DNA of 11,955 bases from JBGPIT01 sp041485125 (GCA_041485125.1 JBGPIT010000125.1:1-11955), one strand, 5' to 3'. Shown: positions 1 through 8,329, counted from the first letter of the stretch. Made by a program: numbers and translations. The notes: generated by a model from the sequence alone, not told the origin.

Positions 1-1067
1 CCCAGCATGTCGGGCGTGAACGCCGGCATCACCAGGCCCATCCCCTTCTCGATGTAGACGCTGGCGTAGATCAGCAGGCAGCCGAGGTTCAACGTCACCA
101 CGTTCCGCCGCGTCGCCGGGAAGAGGAAGAGGAGAAACGCGGCGATGCCGCAGGCGACGAACGCCCACGCATAGGGGACGAGCGCGTGATGCCCGCGCAC
201 ACCGGCGAAGAGATACTGGAAGTGGACCAGGTGCTCCGTTGCCGAGTAGTACTCCTTGAACACCTCGGCGCCGAGCAGGAAGAGGTTCAAGAACATCGCG
301 TACGCCATGAGCTCGGCGATCTTCGAGATCGCCGCGTCCTTGATCGCGATCTTGGTCGTCCGCTGCAGGATCTGGAAGAGGATCAGCATGATCGCCGGTC
401 CGGAGCAGAACGCCGAGCAGAGGAAACGCGGCGCCAGGATCGACGCGTTCCAGTAGGGGCGCGCCGGCACGCCGACATAGATGAACGCGGTGACGGTGTG
501 GATGCCGACGGCCGCCGGAATCGAGAAGAGGACGAGCGGCAGGACCAGGCGCTGGTTGTACGACCGCCCCTGCAGGCCGCGGTAGAGGAGGTGGGTCACG
601 ATCGTCACGTTGAGAACGAGGTACGCGTTCAGTACGAGCACGTCCCATGCGAGGACCGAGCTCGGAAAGTTCATGTGGCCGATGACGGGGATCAGATGCC
701 AGGAGCGATCCGGCCGTCCCATGTCGACGACGACGAACATCAGGCACATCACGATCGCGCTGATGGCGAGGATCTCGCCGAGGATCGCGACCTCCTTGAT
801 GGGCTTCCAGTGGTAAATGTACGCAGGAATCACGAGCACCACGGCGGCCGCGGCGACGCCGACCAGGAACGTGAAGTTGCCGATGTAGAACGCCCACGAC
901 ACCTGGTCGCGCATGTTGGTGACGATCAGGCCGTTCCGGAGCTGGTCGACATAGGCAAGGCCGCCCCAGGCAATGAGCGCGAGAAGGAGGAGCATCCACG
1001 CCCAGTAGGCCTTCCCTCCTCGCAGCACGAGCCGCACGCTGGTCGACAAGAACTCGAGGGGTCCCAT
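1..1067 (-). CDS. NrfD/DsrP-type polytopic quinol-interacting membrane subunit (3' end cut by window)
   Basis: Integral membrane subunit that in this family binds (mena)quinol and exchanges electrons with a partner ferredoxin-like subunit. Seen: starting from the ATG at 1067, the reading frame stays open for 355 codons to the window edge and contains about nine long hydrophobic segments (for example residues about 21-40, 57-85, 95-115, 173-198, 210-232, 295-315 and 322-340) with short charged loops. There is no cofactor-binding Cys/His motif, as expected for NrfD. The loop VDMGRPDRSWHL (about residues 113-124) resembles the conserved D-x-G-R-P-x-R-x-W-x-L signature after the third helix. Family members are usually about 380-450 residues, so only the last part is missing. 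It lies 10 bp after the iron-sulfur gene, the usual NrfC-NrfD arrangement. The ribosome site (AGGCGAG, about 7 nt from ATG) is weak, so translation may be coupled. The family call is strong; the specific complex is not assigned. Confidence 0.9.
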   Translation of the reverse strand, partial: MGPLEFLSTSVRLVLRGGKAYWAWMLLLLALIAWGGLAYVDQLRNGLIVTNMRDQVSWAFYIGNFTFLVGVAAAAVVLVIPAYIYHWKPIKEVAILGEILAISAIVMCLMFVVVDMGRPDRSWHLIPVIGHMNFPSSVLAWDVLVLNAYLVLNVTIVTHLLYRGLQGRSYNQRLVLPLVLFSIPAAVGIHTVTAFIYVGVPARPYWNASILAPRFLCSAFCSGPAIMLILFQILQRTTKIAIKDAAISKIAELMAYAMFLNLFLLGAEVFKEYYSATEHLVHFQYLFAGVRGHHALVPYAWAFVACGIAAFLLFLFPATRRNVVTLNLGCLLIYASVYIEKGMGLVMPAFTPDML

Positions 1068-1077
1068 GATCGCTCGC

Positions 1078-2022
1078 CTATAGCCCATAGAAGTAGAAGA
1101 ACTTCGGCTCGGTCTTGAGCTCGCTCTTCAACACGAAGACGCGCTTCTCGTGCAGGATGCGCGAGATCTCGCTCTCCGGATCGAGGAGGTTGCCGAACTT
1201 GCGGGCGCCGACCGGGCAGATCTCGACGCACGCCGGATAGCGTCCCGTACGCGCCCGCTGGATGCAGAAGGTGCACTTCTCGACGACGCCGCGCGGCCGC
1301 GGCCGGTTGCCGAGGACGTGCAGGCTGGGATTCAGGTCCTCGGGCGGCAGATGCGGCTCACCCCAATTGAAATGGCGCGCGCCGTAGGGACACGCCGCCA
1401 TGCAGTAGCGACAGCCGATGCACCAGTCGTAGTCGATCACGACGATCCCGTCCGGCTCCTGCCACGTGGCGCCGACGGGGCAGACGCGCGTGCACTGCGG
1501 GTTGCGGCACTGCTGACACGCGACCGGCAGGTAGAAGTGATCGGGATCGGGAACCGTGTCGGGGTCGTAGTAGGGATTCGCCCCCTCGAAATCGATGCCC
1601 TTCTCCTTCTCCATCTCGAGGACGCGGATCCATTGGATCTGCGGGTCGCGCGACTGGTTGTTCTCCTTGACGCAGGCGTAGACGCAGCGCCGGCAACCGA
1701 TACAGCGCGAGAGGTCGAGCGCGTAGCCGAACGTCACGCCGGCCTGCGCCGGAACCGCGGAGACGTGCACCTCGCGGCCGAAGCGCCGCTCGGCGTCGTC
1801 GCGGATCCGCGCAACGCGGCGATCGAGCTCGTCGGGCGAGAGCTCGAGGAAGTGCTTCTGGAAGAACTGCTCGCGGGCGACCGGCGAGCAGCCGGCGAGA
1901 ATGGTCGCGACCGAGAGCCCGACCGAGGTGAGAAAGTCGCGCCGGCTGAGGGTCGCCGCGTCCTGCGCCTCCTCGCTCGCGCGCACGTCGGGCGCCATGT
2001 CGTCAGTGCGCCGATCCGGCAT
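1078..2022 (-). CDS. Tat-exported four-cluster 4Fe-4S ferredoxin-like subunit (NrfC/DsrO/CbcT type)
   Basis: Iron-sulfur electron-transfer subunit, 314 aa, expected to wire the NrfD protein to the c-type cytochromes. Seen: a twin-arginine motif SRRDFL (residues 26-31) precedes a hydrophobic stretch ending LAGC (42-45), which also reads as a lipobox, so this may be a Tat lipoprotein. Cysteine clusters follow: CIGCRRC...C (107-117), CQQC...C...CP (169-181), CIGCRYC...CP (201-211) and CTFC...C...CP (250-269). This is the four [4Fe-4S] pattern of the NrfC/DmsB family. The chosen ATG at 2022 has a strong AAGGAGG ribosome site 6 nt upstream; the next ATG at 1998 lacks one. This start overlaps the end of the tetraheme gene by 20 bp. 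Export implies a periplasmic-side complex. Substrate specificity cannot be read from the sequence. Confidence 0.93.
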   Translation of the reverse strand: MPDRRTDDMAPDVRASEEAQDAATLSRRDFLTSVGLSVATILAGCSPVAREQFFQKHFLELSPDELDRRVARIRDDAERRFGREVHVSAVPAQAGVTFGYALDLSRCIGCRRCVYACVKENNQSRDPQIQWIRVLEMEKEKGIDFEGANPYYDPDTVPDPDHFYLPVACQQCRNPQCTRVCPVGATWQEPDGIVVIDYDWCIGCRYCMAACPYGARHFNWGEPHLPPEDLNPSLHVLGNRPRPRGVVEKCTFCIQRARTGRYPACVEICPVGARKFGNLLDPESEISRILHEKRVFVLKSELKTEPKFFYFYGL

Positions 2023-2803
2023 CGGGCTCCTCCTTCCTCGCCGGGGCCGCGGCGACCTCGCCGGCCGCGGCCGTCGCGACGGTGCGCGCGTTCTCACGGG
2101 TCAGGAATTGCGGCCGCACGGGTGGCGGCAACGGCTTCAGCGACGTGAACCGCGGGCTGTGCGGATTGTGGCAGTGCACGCACAGGAGGTAGCGCTTGGA
2201 GCCGTCCCAGTAGCCCGTGCGCTTGCCGTGCACGCCGTTTCGCCAATCGCGAAACTGGGTGCCGTGACACTGGCCGCACAGACGGTACGACTCCGTGAAC
2301 GGCACCAGCGTGCCGCTCGCAAGCCGCAGCTGATTGCGATCCTCGGCGTCGTGGCAGTCGAGGCACCAGCGGTGCTCCTCATCGTGATGGAGGACGATGT
2401 CGCTGTGCATCGCCTCGAGCGGGCGGCGCTCACGGTCGGGCGGGAACGTCGCGTGACAGTCCATGCACGGGAAGATCCCTTCGGTGAAGGGCGGCGCGGG
2501 AACCGGAAAGAGCGCCTGCGTGCTTCCCGAGCCGCCGTTGGTATCGAGGCCGCTGAGCGCCTCGTCGTGGGCGAAGAGCGCCGGGAAGTCGGCGGGCGCG
2601 AAGGACCGGTCCGCGGGCGCGCCGACCGGCGGCACGAACGGCTTCGCGCGCACGATCACGACGAGCACCGCCAAGACGGTCAATGCGAAGAGCACGAGCA
2701 GCGGAATGAGCGCGTTCGAGCGGCCGATCGAGAACTCGGGCTCGGCGCCACCGCCCTGCTCGTCGTGTTCCGGTACGTCGCCGTGCGGTCGGTCCGGTCC
2801 CAT
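2003..2803 (-). CDS. membrane-anchored tetraheme c-type cytochrome
   Basis: Predicted periplasmic tetraheme cytochrome of 266 aa. Seen: a charged N-terminus without a cleavable-looking signal, one hydrophobic anchor (about residues 31-51), then four heme c attachment motifs CMDCH (113-117), CLDCH (147-151), CGQCH (176-180) and CVHCH (208-212). Additional histidines between them (for example 133, 139, 140, 144, 192, 215) could be distal ligands, which would be typical of low-potential bis-His cytochromes. The C-terminal 35 residues are Ala/Pro/charged-rich and probably disordered. The gene starts 3 bp after the stop of the four-domain cytochrome and overlaps the iron-sulfur gene by 20 bp, so the subunits are probably made together. 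A tetraheme cytochrome next to NrfC- and NrfD-like genes matches, from memory, the CbcSTU (Cbc4) layout of Geobacter; DsrJ of DsrMKJOP is a triheme analogue. Orthology to either is not shown. Confidence 0.9.
   Translation of the reverse strand: MGPDRPHGDVPEHDEQGGGAEPEFSIGRSNALIPLLVLFALTVLAVLVVIVRAKPFVPPVGAPADRSFAPADFPALFAHDEALSGLDTNGGSGSTQALFPVPAPPFTEGIFPCMDCHATFPPDRERRPLEAMHSDIVLHHDEEHRWCLDCHDAEDRNQLRLASGTLVPFTESYRLCGQCHGTQFRDWRNGVHGKRTGYWDGSKRYLLCVHCHNPHSPRFTSLKPLPPPVRPQFLTRENARTVATAAAGEVAAAPARKEEPDAGSAH
2027..2035 (-). promoter_or_regulatory. strong ribosome binding site deciding the iron-sulfur gene start
   Basis: On the minus strand this reads AAGGAGGAG, an almost complete anti-Shine-Dalgarno match, with 4-6 nt to the ATG at 2022. 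It lies inside the 3' end of the tetraheme cytochrome gene. It therefore fixes the start of the downstream gene in an overlap and argues against the alternative ATG at 1998. Confidence 0.75.
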
Positions 2804-2806
2804 CGG

Positions 2807-4093
2807 TCACTCGGCGCGCGACTGCGTACGGAGGAAGGCGACGAGGTCGCGCATCTCGTCGTTCGCGAACTGCGGCCACGCGATGCCCTCGTCGCGCGTC
2901 TTTTGCGCCATCACCGGCGCGTGGTTCCACATCGCCGACGCCCAGCCGAGCGACGACCGCACGAGCCCGGACGCGGCGAGGTTCGGGCCGACGGCGCCAC
3001 CGGTCGCCGGCGCGTGGCAGCCGGCGCACGACTTCTCGCGGAAAATCTTCGCGCCGCGCGTCGCGTCGCCGCGCTCGTCCATGTACTGGGCGAAGTAGAG
3101 GTACGCCAGGACGTCCGCCGTTTGCGCGCCGTCGAGGCGCGGAAAGGTGACGTCGAGCGCCCGCATCTTCGCCCACATCGCCGGCCCGTGGTTCCAGAGC
3201 GCGCCCGCCATCTCGCCGACGTGGCGCATCGGACGATGCGTCCCGAGATCCGGTCCGACGCTGCCGCCGACGCCGGCGATGGCGTGGCACTTCACGCATG
3301 TCTTGTCGGAGAAGAGCGCCTTTCCGGCGCGCGGGCTCCCGAGCTGCGTCGCGACGTCACGCGCCGACAGCGGTGCCGCATCGGCGCCGCGGATGAACGC
3401 GACCAGATTCGTGACGTCGTCGTTCTCGAGGCGCGGCCGCTCGATCCCGAGCTCCCTCATCTTCGCCGCCATGTCCGGACCGTGGTTCCACAGCGCCTGC
3501 GCGAGGAAGAGCGACGAGGCGTAGGGACGGAGCTCGTCGAGACGCGGCCCCGTCGTGCCGCCATTGCCGTCCAGCTGGTGGCAGCGCGCGCACGAGCGCG
3601 CCTCGAAGAGCGCGCGCCCGCGCTCGAAACTGCCGGGCTCGTCGAGGAAGTTCAGGTACAAGAGATATGCTGAGAGCTTCCCCATGTCGTCGGCCGAGAG
3701 GGTCGCACGCGTGACACCATCGGCGCGCATGCGCTCGAGCATCGCCGGCGTGTGGTTCCACAGGCTGCCGGCGAGCTGCATGACGTCCTGCCAGGAGCGC
3801 GCATGGCCGAGGTCGGGTCCGACGTGGGGCTCTCCGCCACCGGAGATGGCATGGCAGTGGCCGCAGCCCTTGGCGGCGAAGACCTCCTCGCCTTCGACCA
3901 GCGGCTGCCTCGGCACCGTGTCGCGATCGTCCGCCGCTGTCGCCGGAAGCGCGCCGCAGGCGACGAGGACGGCGACGAGCGTGGCGCCGAGCACTCGGCG
4001 TCCGGCGCAGGCGAACTGTGCTCTTTCCGAACCTGGCGCGCGCCGCGCGCCTGAGCTTCGCGCCTCGGGCGCCGAACCAGGCGTTCGCCACAT
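2807..4093 (-). CDS. secreted cytochrome c with four fused class-I (monoheme) domains
   Basis: First gene of the operon, 428 aa. Seen: a twin-Arg-free export signal (GRR at 31-33, hydrophobic core about 34-50, likely cleavage after ATA near 53), then four tandem domains of about 90-98 residues. Each has a heme motif: CGHCH (77-81), CARCH (168-172), CVKCH (266-270) and CAGCH (356-360). Each also carries a downstream W-N-H-x-P-x-M motif (112-118, 202-208, 300-306, 389-395) whose Met is the likely sixth heme ligand. That predicts four higher-potential His/Met hemes, a possible exit wire from the complex to a terminal acceptor or soluble carrier. The ATG at 4093 has TGAGGAA 6 nt upstream and places the signal near the N-terminus. 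An in-frame GTG at 4132 would add 13 polar residues and is less likely. The domain repetition suggests internal duplication; the domains have diverged well beyond near-identity. Confidence 0.9.
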   Translation of the reverse strand: MWRTPGSAPEARSSGARRAPGSERAQFACAGRRVLGATLVAVLVACGALPATAADDRDTVPRQPLVEGEEVFAAKGCGHCHAISGGGEPHVGPDLGHARSWQDVMQLAGSLWNHTPAMLERMRADGVTRATLSADDMGKLSAYLLYLNFLDEPGSFERGRALFEARSCARCHQLDGNGGTTGPRLDELRPYASSLFLAQALWNHGPDMAAKMRELGIERPRLENDDVTNLVAFIRGADAAPLSARDVATQLGSPRAGKALFSDKTCVKCHAIAGVGGSVGPDLGTHRPMRHVGEMAGALWNHGPAMWAKMRALDVTFPRLDGAQTADVLAYLYFAQYMDERGDATRGAKIFREKSCAGCHAPATGGAVGPNLAASGLVRSSLGWASAMWNHAPVMAQKTRDEGIAWPQFANDEMRDLVAFLRTQSRAE

Positions 4094-4351
4094 GCGGTGT
4101 TCCTCAGTGCAAGGGATGTGCCCCGGCCGCACGCGCGGCGAGGAAGGCCGCCGCAGACGCGTCGCCGCCGATAATCGATGCGGGCCTGGACGAAAGCGTG
4201 CGCTCGATGCTTCCGATCCACGAGAACTCGGCCGCGCGTTTTTCTCGCGCCTGCTATGCCGCGGGACGGCCGTTTCCCACGCGTAGTACGGCCCGAACCC
4301 CGCAGTGACCCGCCGGCGGGCGTTTGCGCCTGACGAACGTCACCCGGGAGG
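4094..4351. other. intergenic leader between respiratory operon and small plus-strand gene
   Basis: About 258 bp expected to carry divergent promoters: minus strand for the cytochrome operon, plus strand for the small protein at 4352. No canonical sigma-70 pair or sigma-54 GG-N10-GC element was found. The overlapping open frames here on both strands give low-complexity Arg/Ala/Pro-rich translations and look like high-GC shadows. A short GCGCG/CGCGC inverted repeat flanks a TTTTTCT spacer near 4236-4252 but has no clear role. Confidence 0.4.
4100..4106 (-). promoter_or_regulatory. ribosome binding site of the four-domain cytochrome gene
   Basis: The minus strand reads TGAGGAA followed by 6 nt and the ATG at 4093. 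It supports this start over the upstream in-frame GTG at 4132. No convincing -35/-10 or sigma-54 promoter for the operon was found between here and 4351. Confidence 0.6.
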
Positions 4352-4483
4352 ATGGACCAGCAGACGCTCGAGCCAGTCGAGGAGCCGAGCGACGCGGCGC
4401 CGGAGCCGCCCCGGCGCTACATCCTCGAGGACACCGGCTTCGACGAGGTGCCGAAGAAGTACCGGCGGTTCTATCGTAAGTAG
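4352..4483 (+). CDS. probable 43-residue small protein of unknown function
   Basis: Unrecognised small protein. Seen: an ATG-to-TAG frame of 43 codons in which 40 codons end in G or C, as in the real genes of this window. The composition is unlike the Arg/Pro-rich shadow frames: an acidic, Pro-rich N-terminal half (residues 1-20) is followed by a basic/aromatic tail with the segment YILEDTGFDEVPKKYRRFYR (23-42). It has no signal peptide, membrane segment or cysteine. A GGGAGG sequence directly abuts the ATG, leaving no usable spacing, so initiation would be inefficient or of another kind. It is divergent from the cytochrome operon and has no plus-strand partner. It could be a small regulatory or accessory protein, or chance coding; comparison with orthologous loci would decide. 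Confidence 0.5.
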   Translation: MDQQTLEPVEEPSDAAPEPPRRYILEDTGFDEVPKKYRRFYRK

Positions 4484-4741
4484 CAGGGGGCGGGCGACGT
4501 CCGGCACGCGCGAGGCGACGGTCGCGTACTGACTCTCGACCACCCCGCTTCTTCCGGCAACGTCCGGCGCAGCTCACGCCCGCTCTATGCGTCGCTTCGC
4601 GCCGTGGGCTGGTCGCGCATGCGCTCGACGTCCGCCCGCACGACGACGGTCACGTCGTGCCGGTCCGGATCACGAGCCTACGCCACGGGGCGATCCGAGG
4701 GGCTTCGGGTTGAGGCGGTACGGGGAAGGGACGGGTTGAGC
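4484..4741. other. intergenic region with inverted repeat, no gene seen
   Basis: About 258 bp between the small gene and the 3' end of the receiver gene. No coding frame with plausible composition was found. It contains an 8-bp-arm inverted repeat at 4638-4660 and a 9-bp direct repeat CGGGTTGAG at 4706-4714 and 4732-4740. Terminators for the minus-strand signalling cluster should lie here, but no stem followed by a T-run on that strand was seen. Confidence 0.4.
4638..4660. repeat. inverted repeat, 8-bp arms, 7-nt loop
   Basis: GCACGACG (4638-4645) and CGTCGTGC (4653-4660) are perfect inverted copies around a 7-nt loop. There is no T-tract on either side, so a classical intrinsic terminator is not supported. 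It could help end transcription from either side by another route, bind a protein, or be chance in GC-rich DNA. Confidence 0.35.
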
Positions 4742-5149
4742 TCAGTGGCGGGTTTCTTCAGCGGGGGCAGCTAGCGACGAGGCGACGAGCTGTTTCAGAC
4801 GGTCGACATCGACGGGCAATTTCAGGCAGTGGACGCCTTCGACGCCGCTCACGATCCAACGTAGGCGCTCCGTCTCGCACTCGGTGAGGAGAATGAACGG
4901 GATCGAGCGGCCGTGCTCGCGCGCGGTACAGAGGACCGTGAGACCGCAGGCGACGCCCGGGAGCATGACCTCGCTCAGGACCAGGTCGTAGGGCTCGCGC
5001 TCGAGCAACCCCATCGCTTCCTCGCCGGAGCACGCGAGGTCGGTCGCATACCCACAGCGGCACAGAATGCGGCTGATCGTGCGACGAAAGTTCTCGTTGG
5101 CTGCGACCACGAGGATTCGGTGCGTGCTCTTACTCGGGAAACAGCCCAT
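4742..5149 (-). CDS. stand-alone receiver-domain protein with degenerate phosphorylation site (pseudo-receiver)
   Basis: A 135-aa single-domain CheY-like protein. Seen: the beta1 motif RILVV (11-15) and the receiver order of helices and strands, with MLPG (62-65) after beta3 and a conserved Thr at 89 (ILLTE). The catalytic residues are altered. The acidic pair that normally follows ILVV is Ala16-Ala17, the phospho-accepting Asp is Glu60 (LVLSEVMLPG), and the Lys before Pro is displaced (LKLP, Lys110 then Leu111-Pro112). In canonical receivers these positions bind Mg2+ and the phosphate, so ordinary phosphorylation is unlikely. Glu60 may mimic a constitutively active form. There is no output domain. 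The ATG at 5149 has no ribosome site; an in-frame TTG 12 nt upstream also lacks one, so the start is uncertain. It lies 139 bp after the NtrC-type gene on the same strand, so it may adjust that pathway through protein contacts. Confidence 0.8.
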   Translation of the reverse strand: MGCFPSKSTHRILVVAANENFRRTISRILCRCGYATDLACSGEEAMGLLEREPYDLVLSEVMLPGVACGLTVLCTAREHGRSIPFILLTECETERLRWIVSGVEGVHCLKLPVDVDRLKQLVASSLAAPAEETRH

Positions 5150-5288
5150 TAAAAGTGCCAAAAGGCAGCATGATTCATGCCATCGCCGGGGCGATCTGGG
5201 GGCGGTGGAAAGTGTTGGTTGGACGGCAGCATTCGGTGGATGAACGGGCAGGGCGCGCCGACCACGGTCGTAAAGCAAGACACGGTCG
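5150..5288 (-). promoter_or_regulatory. spacer before receiver gene with palindromes
   Basis: This 139-bp gap is locally less GC-rich than its surroundings. It holds a perfect 6+1+6 palindrome GCATGATTCATGC (5168-5180), followed at once by a 6+2+6 palindrome ATCGCCGGGGCGAT (5182-5195), 19-46 nt upstream of the receiver ATG. Such paired symmetric elements could be operator sites or a small hairpin. There is no T-run, so it is probably not a terminator. Function is inferred from position only. Confidence 0.35.
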
Positions 5289-6685
<1,397 letters not shown>

Positions 6686-6689
<4 letters not shown>

Positions 6690-8284
6690 ATCGCGGCCGC
6701 CTCCGGCAGGTCGGTCGGGCACGGCAGCTCGATCAGGAAGCTCGTGCCGACGTTCGGTGTGCTGCGGACGCTGATCTCGCCATGGTAGCGCTGCACCACC
6801 GAATGCACCACCGACAAGCCGAGGCCGGTGCCTTGGCCGGGCGACTTGGTGGTGAAGAACGGATTGAAGATGTCCTTGATCTGATGCTCGGGAATCCCGA
6901 CGCCGGTGTCGCTGAACTCGAGCTGCATGCTGTTGTCGGCGCCGCGTGCGGTGCGGATGCGGAGCTCCCCGCCGTGCGGCATGGCCTGCACCGCGTTGGT
7001 GATCAGGTTGAGGAGGATCTGCCGCAGCGCGTTCTGGTTCGCAATGCAGCGGCCGGTCTCGGCGAGCTCGGTGACGACCCGGACGTCGTTGTTCTGGAGG
7101 TACTTGTTCATCAGCATCAAGGTCTTGCCGATGAGGTCGTTGACGTCGACCGGTTCGAGCTCGGCCTTCGACTCGCGCGAGAACTCGAGCAGCGTGTTGA
7201 TGATCGCTTGGACGCGGTCCATCTCGTCCTTGGCGATGCGCAGGTCCTCGCGCACCTCGGGATCGTCGCCGTCGACGATCTCGGAGAGGTCGTAGAGCGC
7301 GTTCATCACGATGCCGAGCGGGTTGCGGATCTCGTGCGCGAGGCCGGCGGCGAGCTGACCGATCGCGGCCATCTTCTCGGATTGGATGAGCTGGTCCTCG
7401 AGCCGCTTGCGGTCCGAGATGTCGACGCAGATCTGCTGGATGAAGCGCTGATCACCGTACTCGATGACGCCGCAGTTCGAAAAGATCGGGATCACCTCGC
7501 CCGAGCGCGTGCGCAGGTGCAGGTTGTCCTGACTCGCGTTGCGCTTGGCGCGGGTGTGCTCCCAGAGCGCGATCGCGGCGTCGCGCTCGACCGCGGGATG
7601 GAGGTCCCACACGTGCATCTTCTCGAGCTCGGCGGACGGGTAGCCGAGGATCTGCTCGGCGACGAAGTTCGCGCCGAGCACGCAGCCGTCTTCCCATGCG
7701 ATCTTGAAGATCGCCGCGGGCGCGTTGTCGATCGAGCGGCGATAGCTCGCTTCGTGCTCGCGCAGCTGCTCCTCGCGGGCCTCGACGAAGAAGTCGGTGA
7801 TGTGGAGGATGCGCTCCTCGAACTCCTGCGAGAAGAGCGACAGCAGCTCGGCGCGCCGCGCGCGGTCGGTCTTGTGCCGCGCCCGCACCGCTGCGGCGAG
7901 GAGCTCGAAGAGGCGCATCTGCCCGGCGAGGAAGCGCGACGGCGGGAACTTCGAGATGAAGCCGTGGCTCGCGTGGCTGCGCAGCACCAGATAGGTCTCC
8001 TCGTCCTCGGGGTCGGCGACGTGCCGGATCCAGCGCCGCACCGCCTGCTCCATGTCGAGGGTGAGGCCGGGCCACTGCTTCTCGTCGATCCGCAACGCCC
8101 GCCCGATCGAAGGGACCCAGACCCCGAGCGCCTCGGGCAGCGCGGCCTCGAGATCGCGCGCGAGCTCGTCCCTGAGCGGGCTCCGCTTGCGCTCGAAGCC
8201 GAGCAGCGAGCAGCCCCGCATGTAGCCTTCGATCCGCCGCAGGTGCTGGGCGAGGGTCTCGTCGTGTTCCGGGAAATCGCTCAT
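6686..8284 (-). CDS. cytoplasmic PAS-domain histidine kinase with RsbRD-like N-terminal domain
   Basis: Sensor histidine kinase of 532 aa, the probable phosphodonor for the NtrC-type regulator it overlaps. Seen: an all-helical N-terminal region (about residues 8-175) resembling RsbRD_N/globin-like domains, with several histidines (88, 104, 107, 161); a PAS domain (about 178-295, containing NAPAAIFKI and a QQICVDISDRKRLE exit); HisKA with the H-box AHEIRNP, phospho-acceptor His317; and HATPase_c with N-box NLITNAVQAM (426-435), G1 DTGVGI (459-464) and G2 GTGLGL (485-490). There is no membrane segment or signal peptide, so the stimulus must be internal, perhaps redox, gas or a protein partner; that is inference. 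The ATG at 8284 is preferred over the in-frame GTG at 8344. GAGGA lies about 14 nt upstream, rather far. The gene is divergent from the ECF sigma operon. Confidence 0.93.
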
Positions 8285-8313
8285 GCGAACGTCGCAAGTC
8301 CTCTTACCAACAC

Positions 8314-8329
8314 GGAAATCTTGTTGCCA
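8314..8329 (-). promoter_or_regulatory. candidate sigma-54-like promoter for the kinase gene
   Basis: The minus strand reads TGGCAACAAGATTTCC. It matches the -24 TGGCA core fully and, at correct spacing, has TTTC where the consensus is TTGC. The -12 GC dinucleotide is thus imperfect. A start about 12 nt downstream would leave a leader of about 19 nt before the ATG at 8284. This would fit autoregulation by the NtrC-type protein, but the mismatch keeps confidence low. Confidence 0.25.

Noticed and set aside
186..1118. 310-codon plus-strand frame opposite the NrfD gene
   Set aside because: The translation is almost entirely charged (Arg, Glu, Asp, His), the mirror of a hydrophobic membrane protein; no motif or ribosome site.
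1901..3673. 590-codon plus-strand open frame across the cytochrome and ferredoxin genes
   Set aside because: It is antisense to three genes with clear heme and iron-sulfur motifs, and its translation is Arg/Ala/Val-rich with no recognisable domain; a typical high-GC shadow frame.
4254..4577. 107-codon minus-strand frame and a 75-codon plus-strand frame (4305-4532) overlapping the 43-residue gene
   Set aside because: Both are low-complexity Arg/Ser/Pro-rich, lack ribosome sites and compete with the better-composed frame at 4352.
4638..4660. Intrinsic terminator for the signalling cluster or the small gene
   Set aside because: The stem is good but there is no T-tract on either strand after it, so only an inverted repeat is claimed.
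5143..5158. TGGCAC on the minus strand just before the pseudo-receiver ATG, considered as a sigma-54 -24 element
   Set aside because: The -12 position reads ATGG, lacking GC, and the resulting transcript would start inside the coding sequence.
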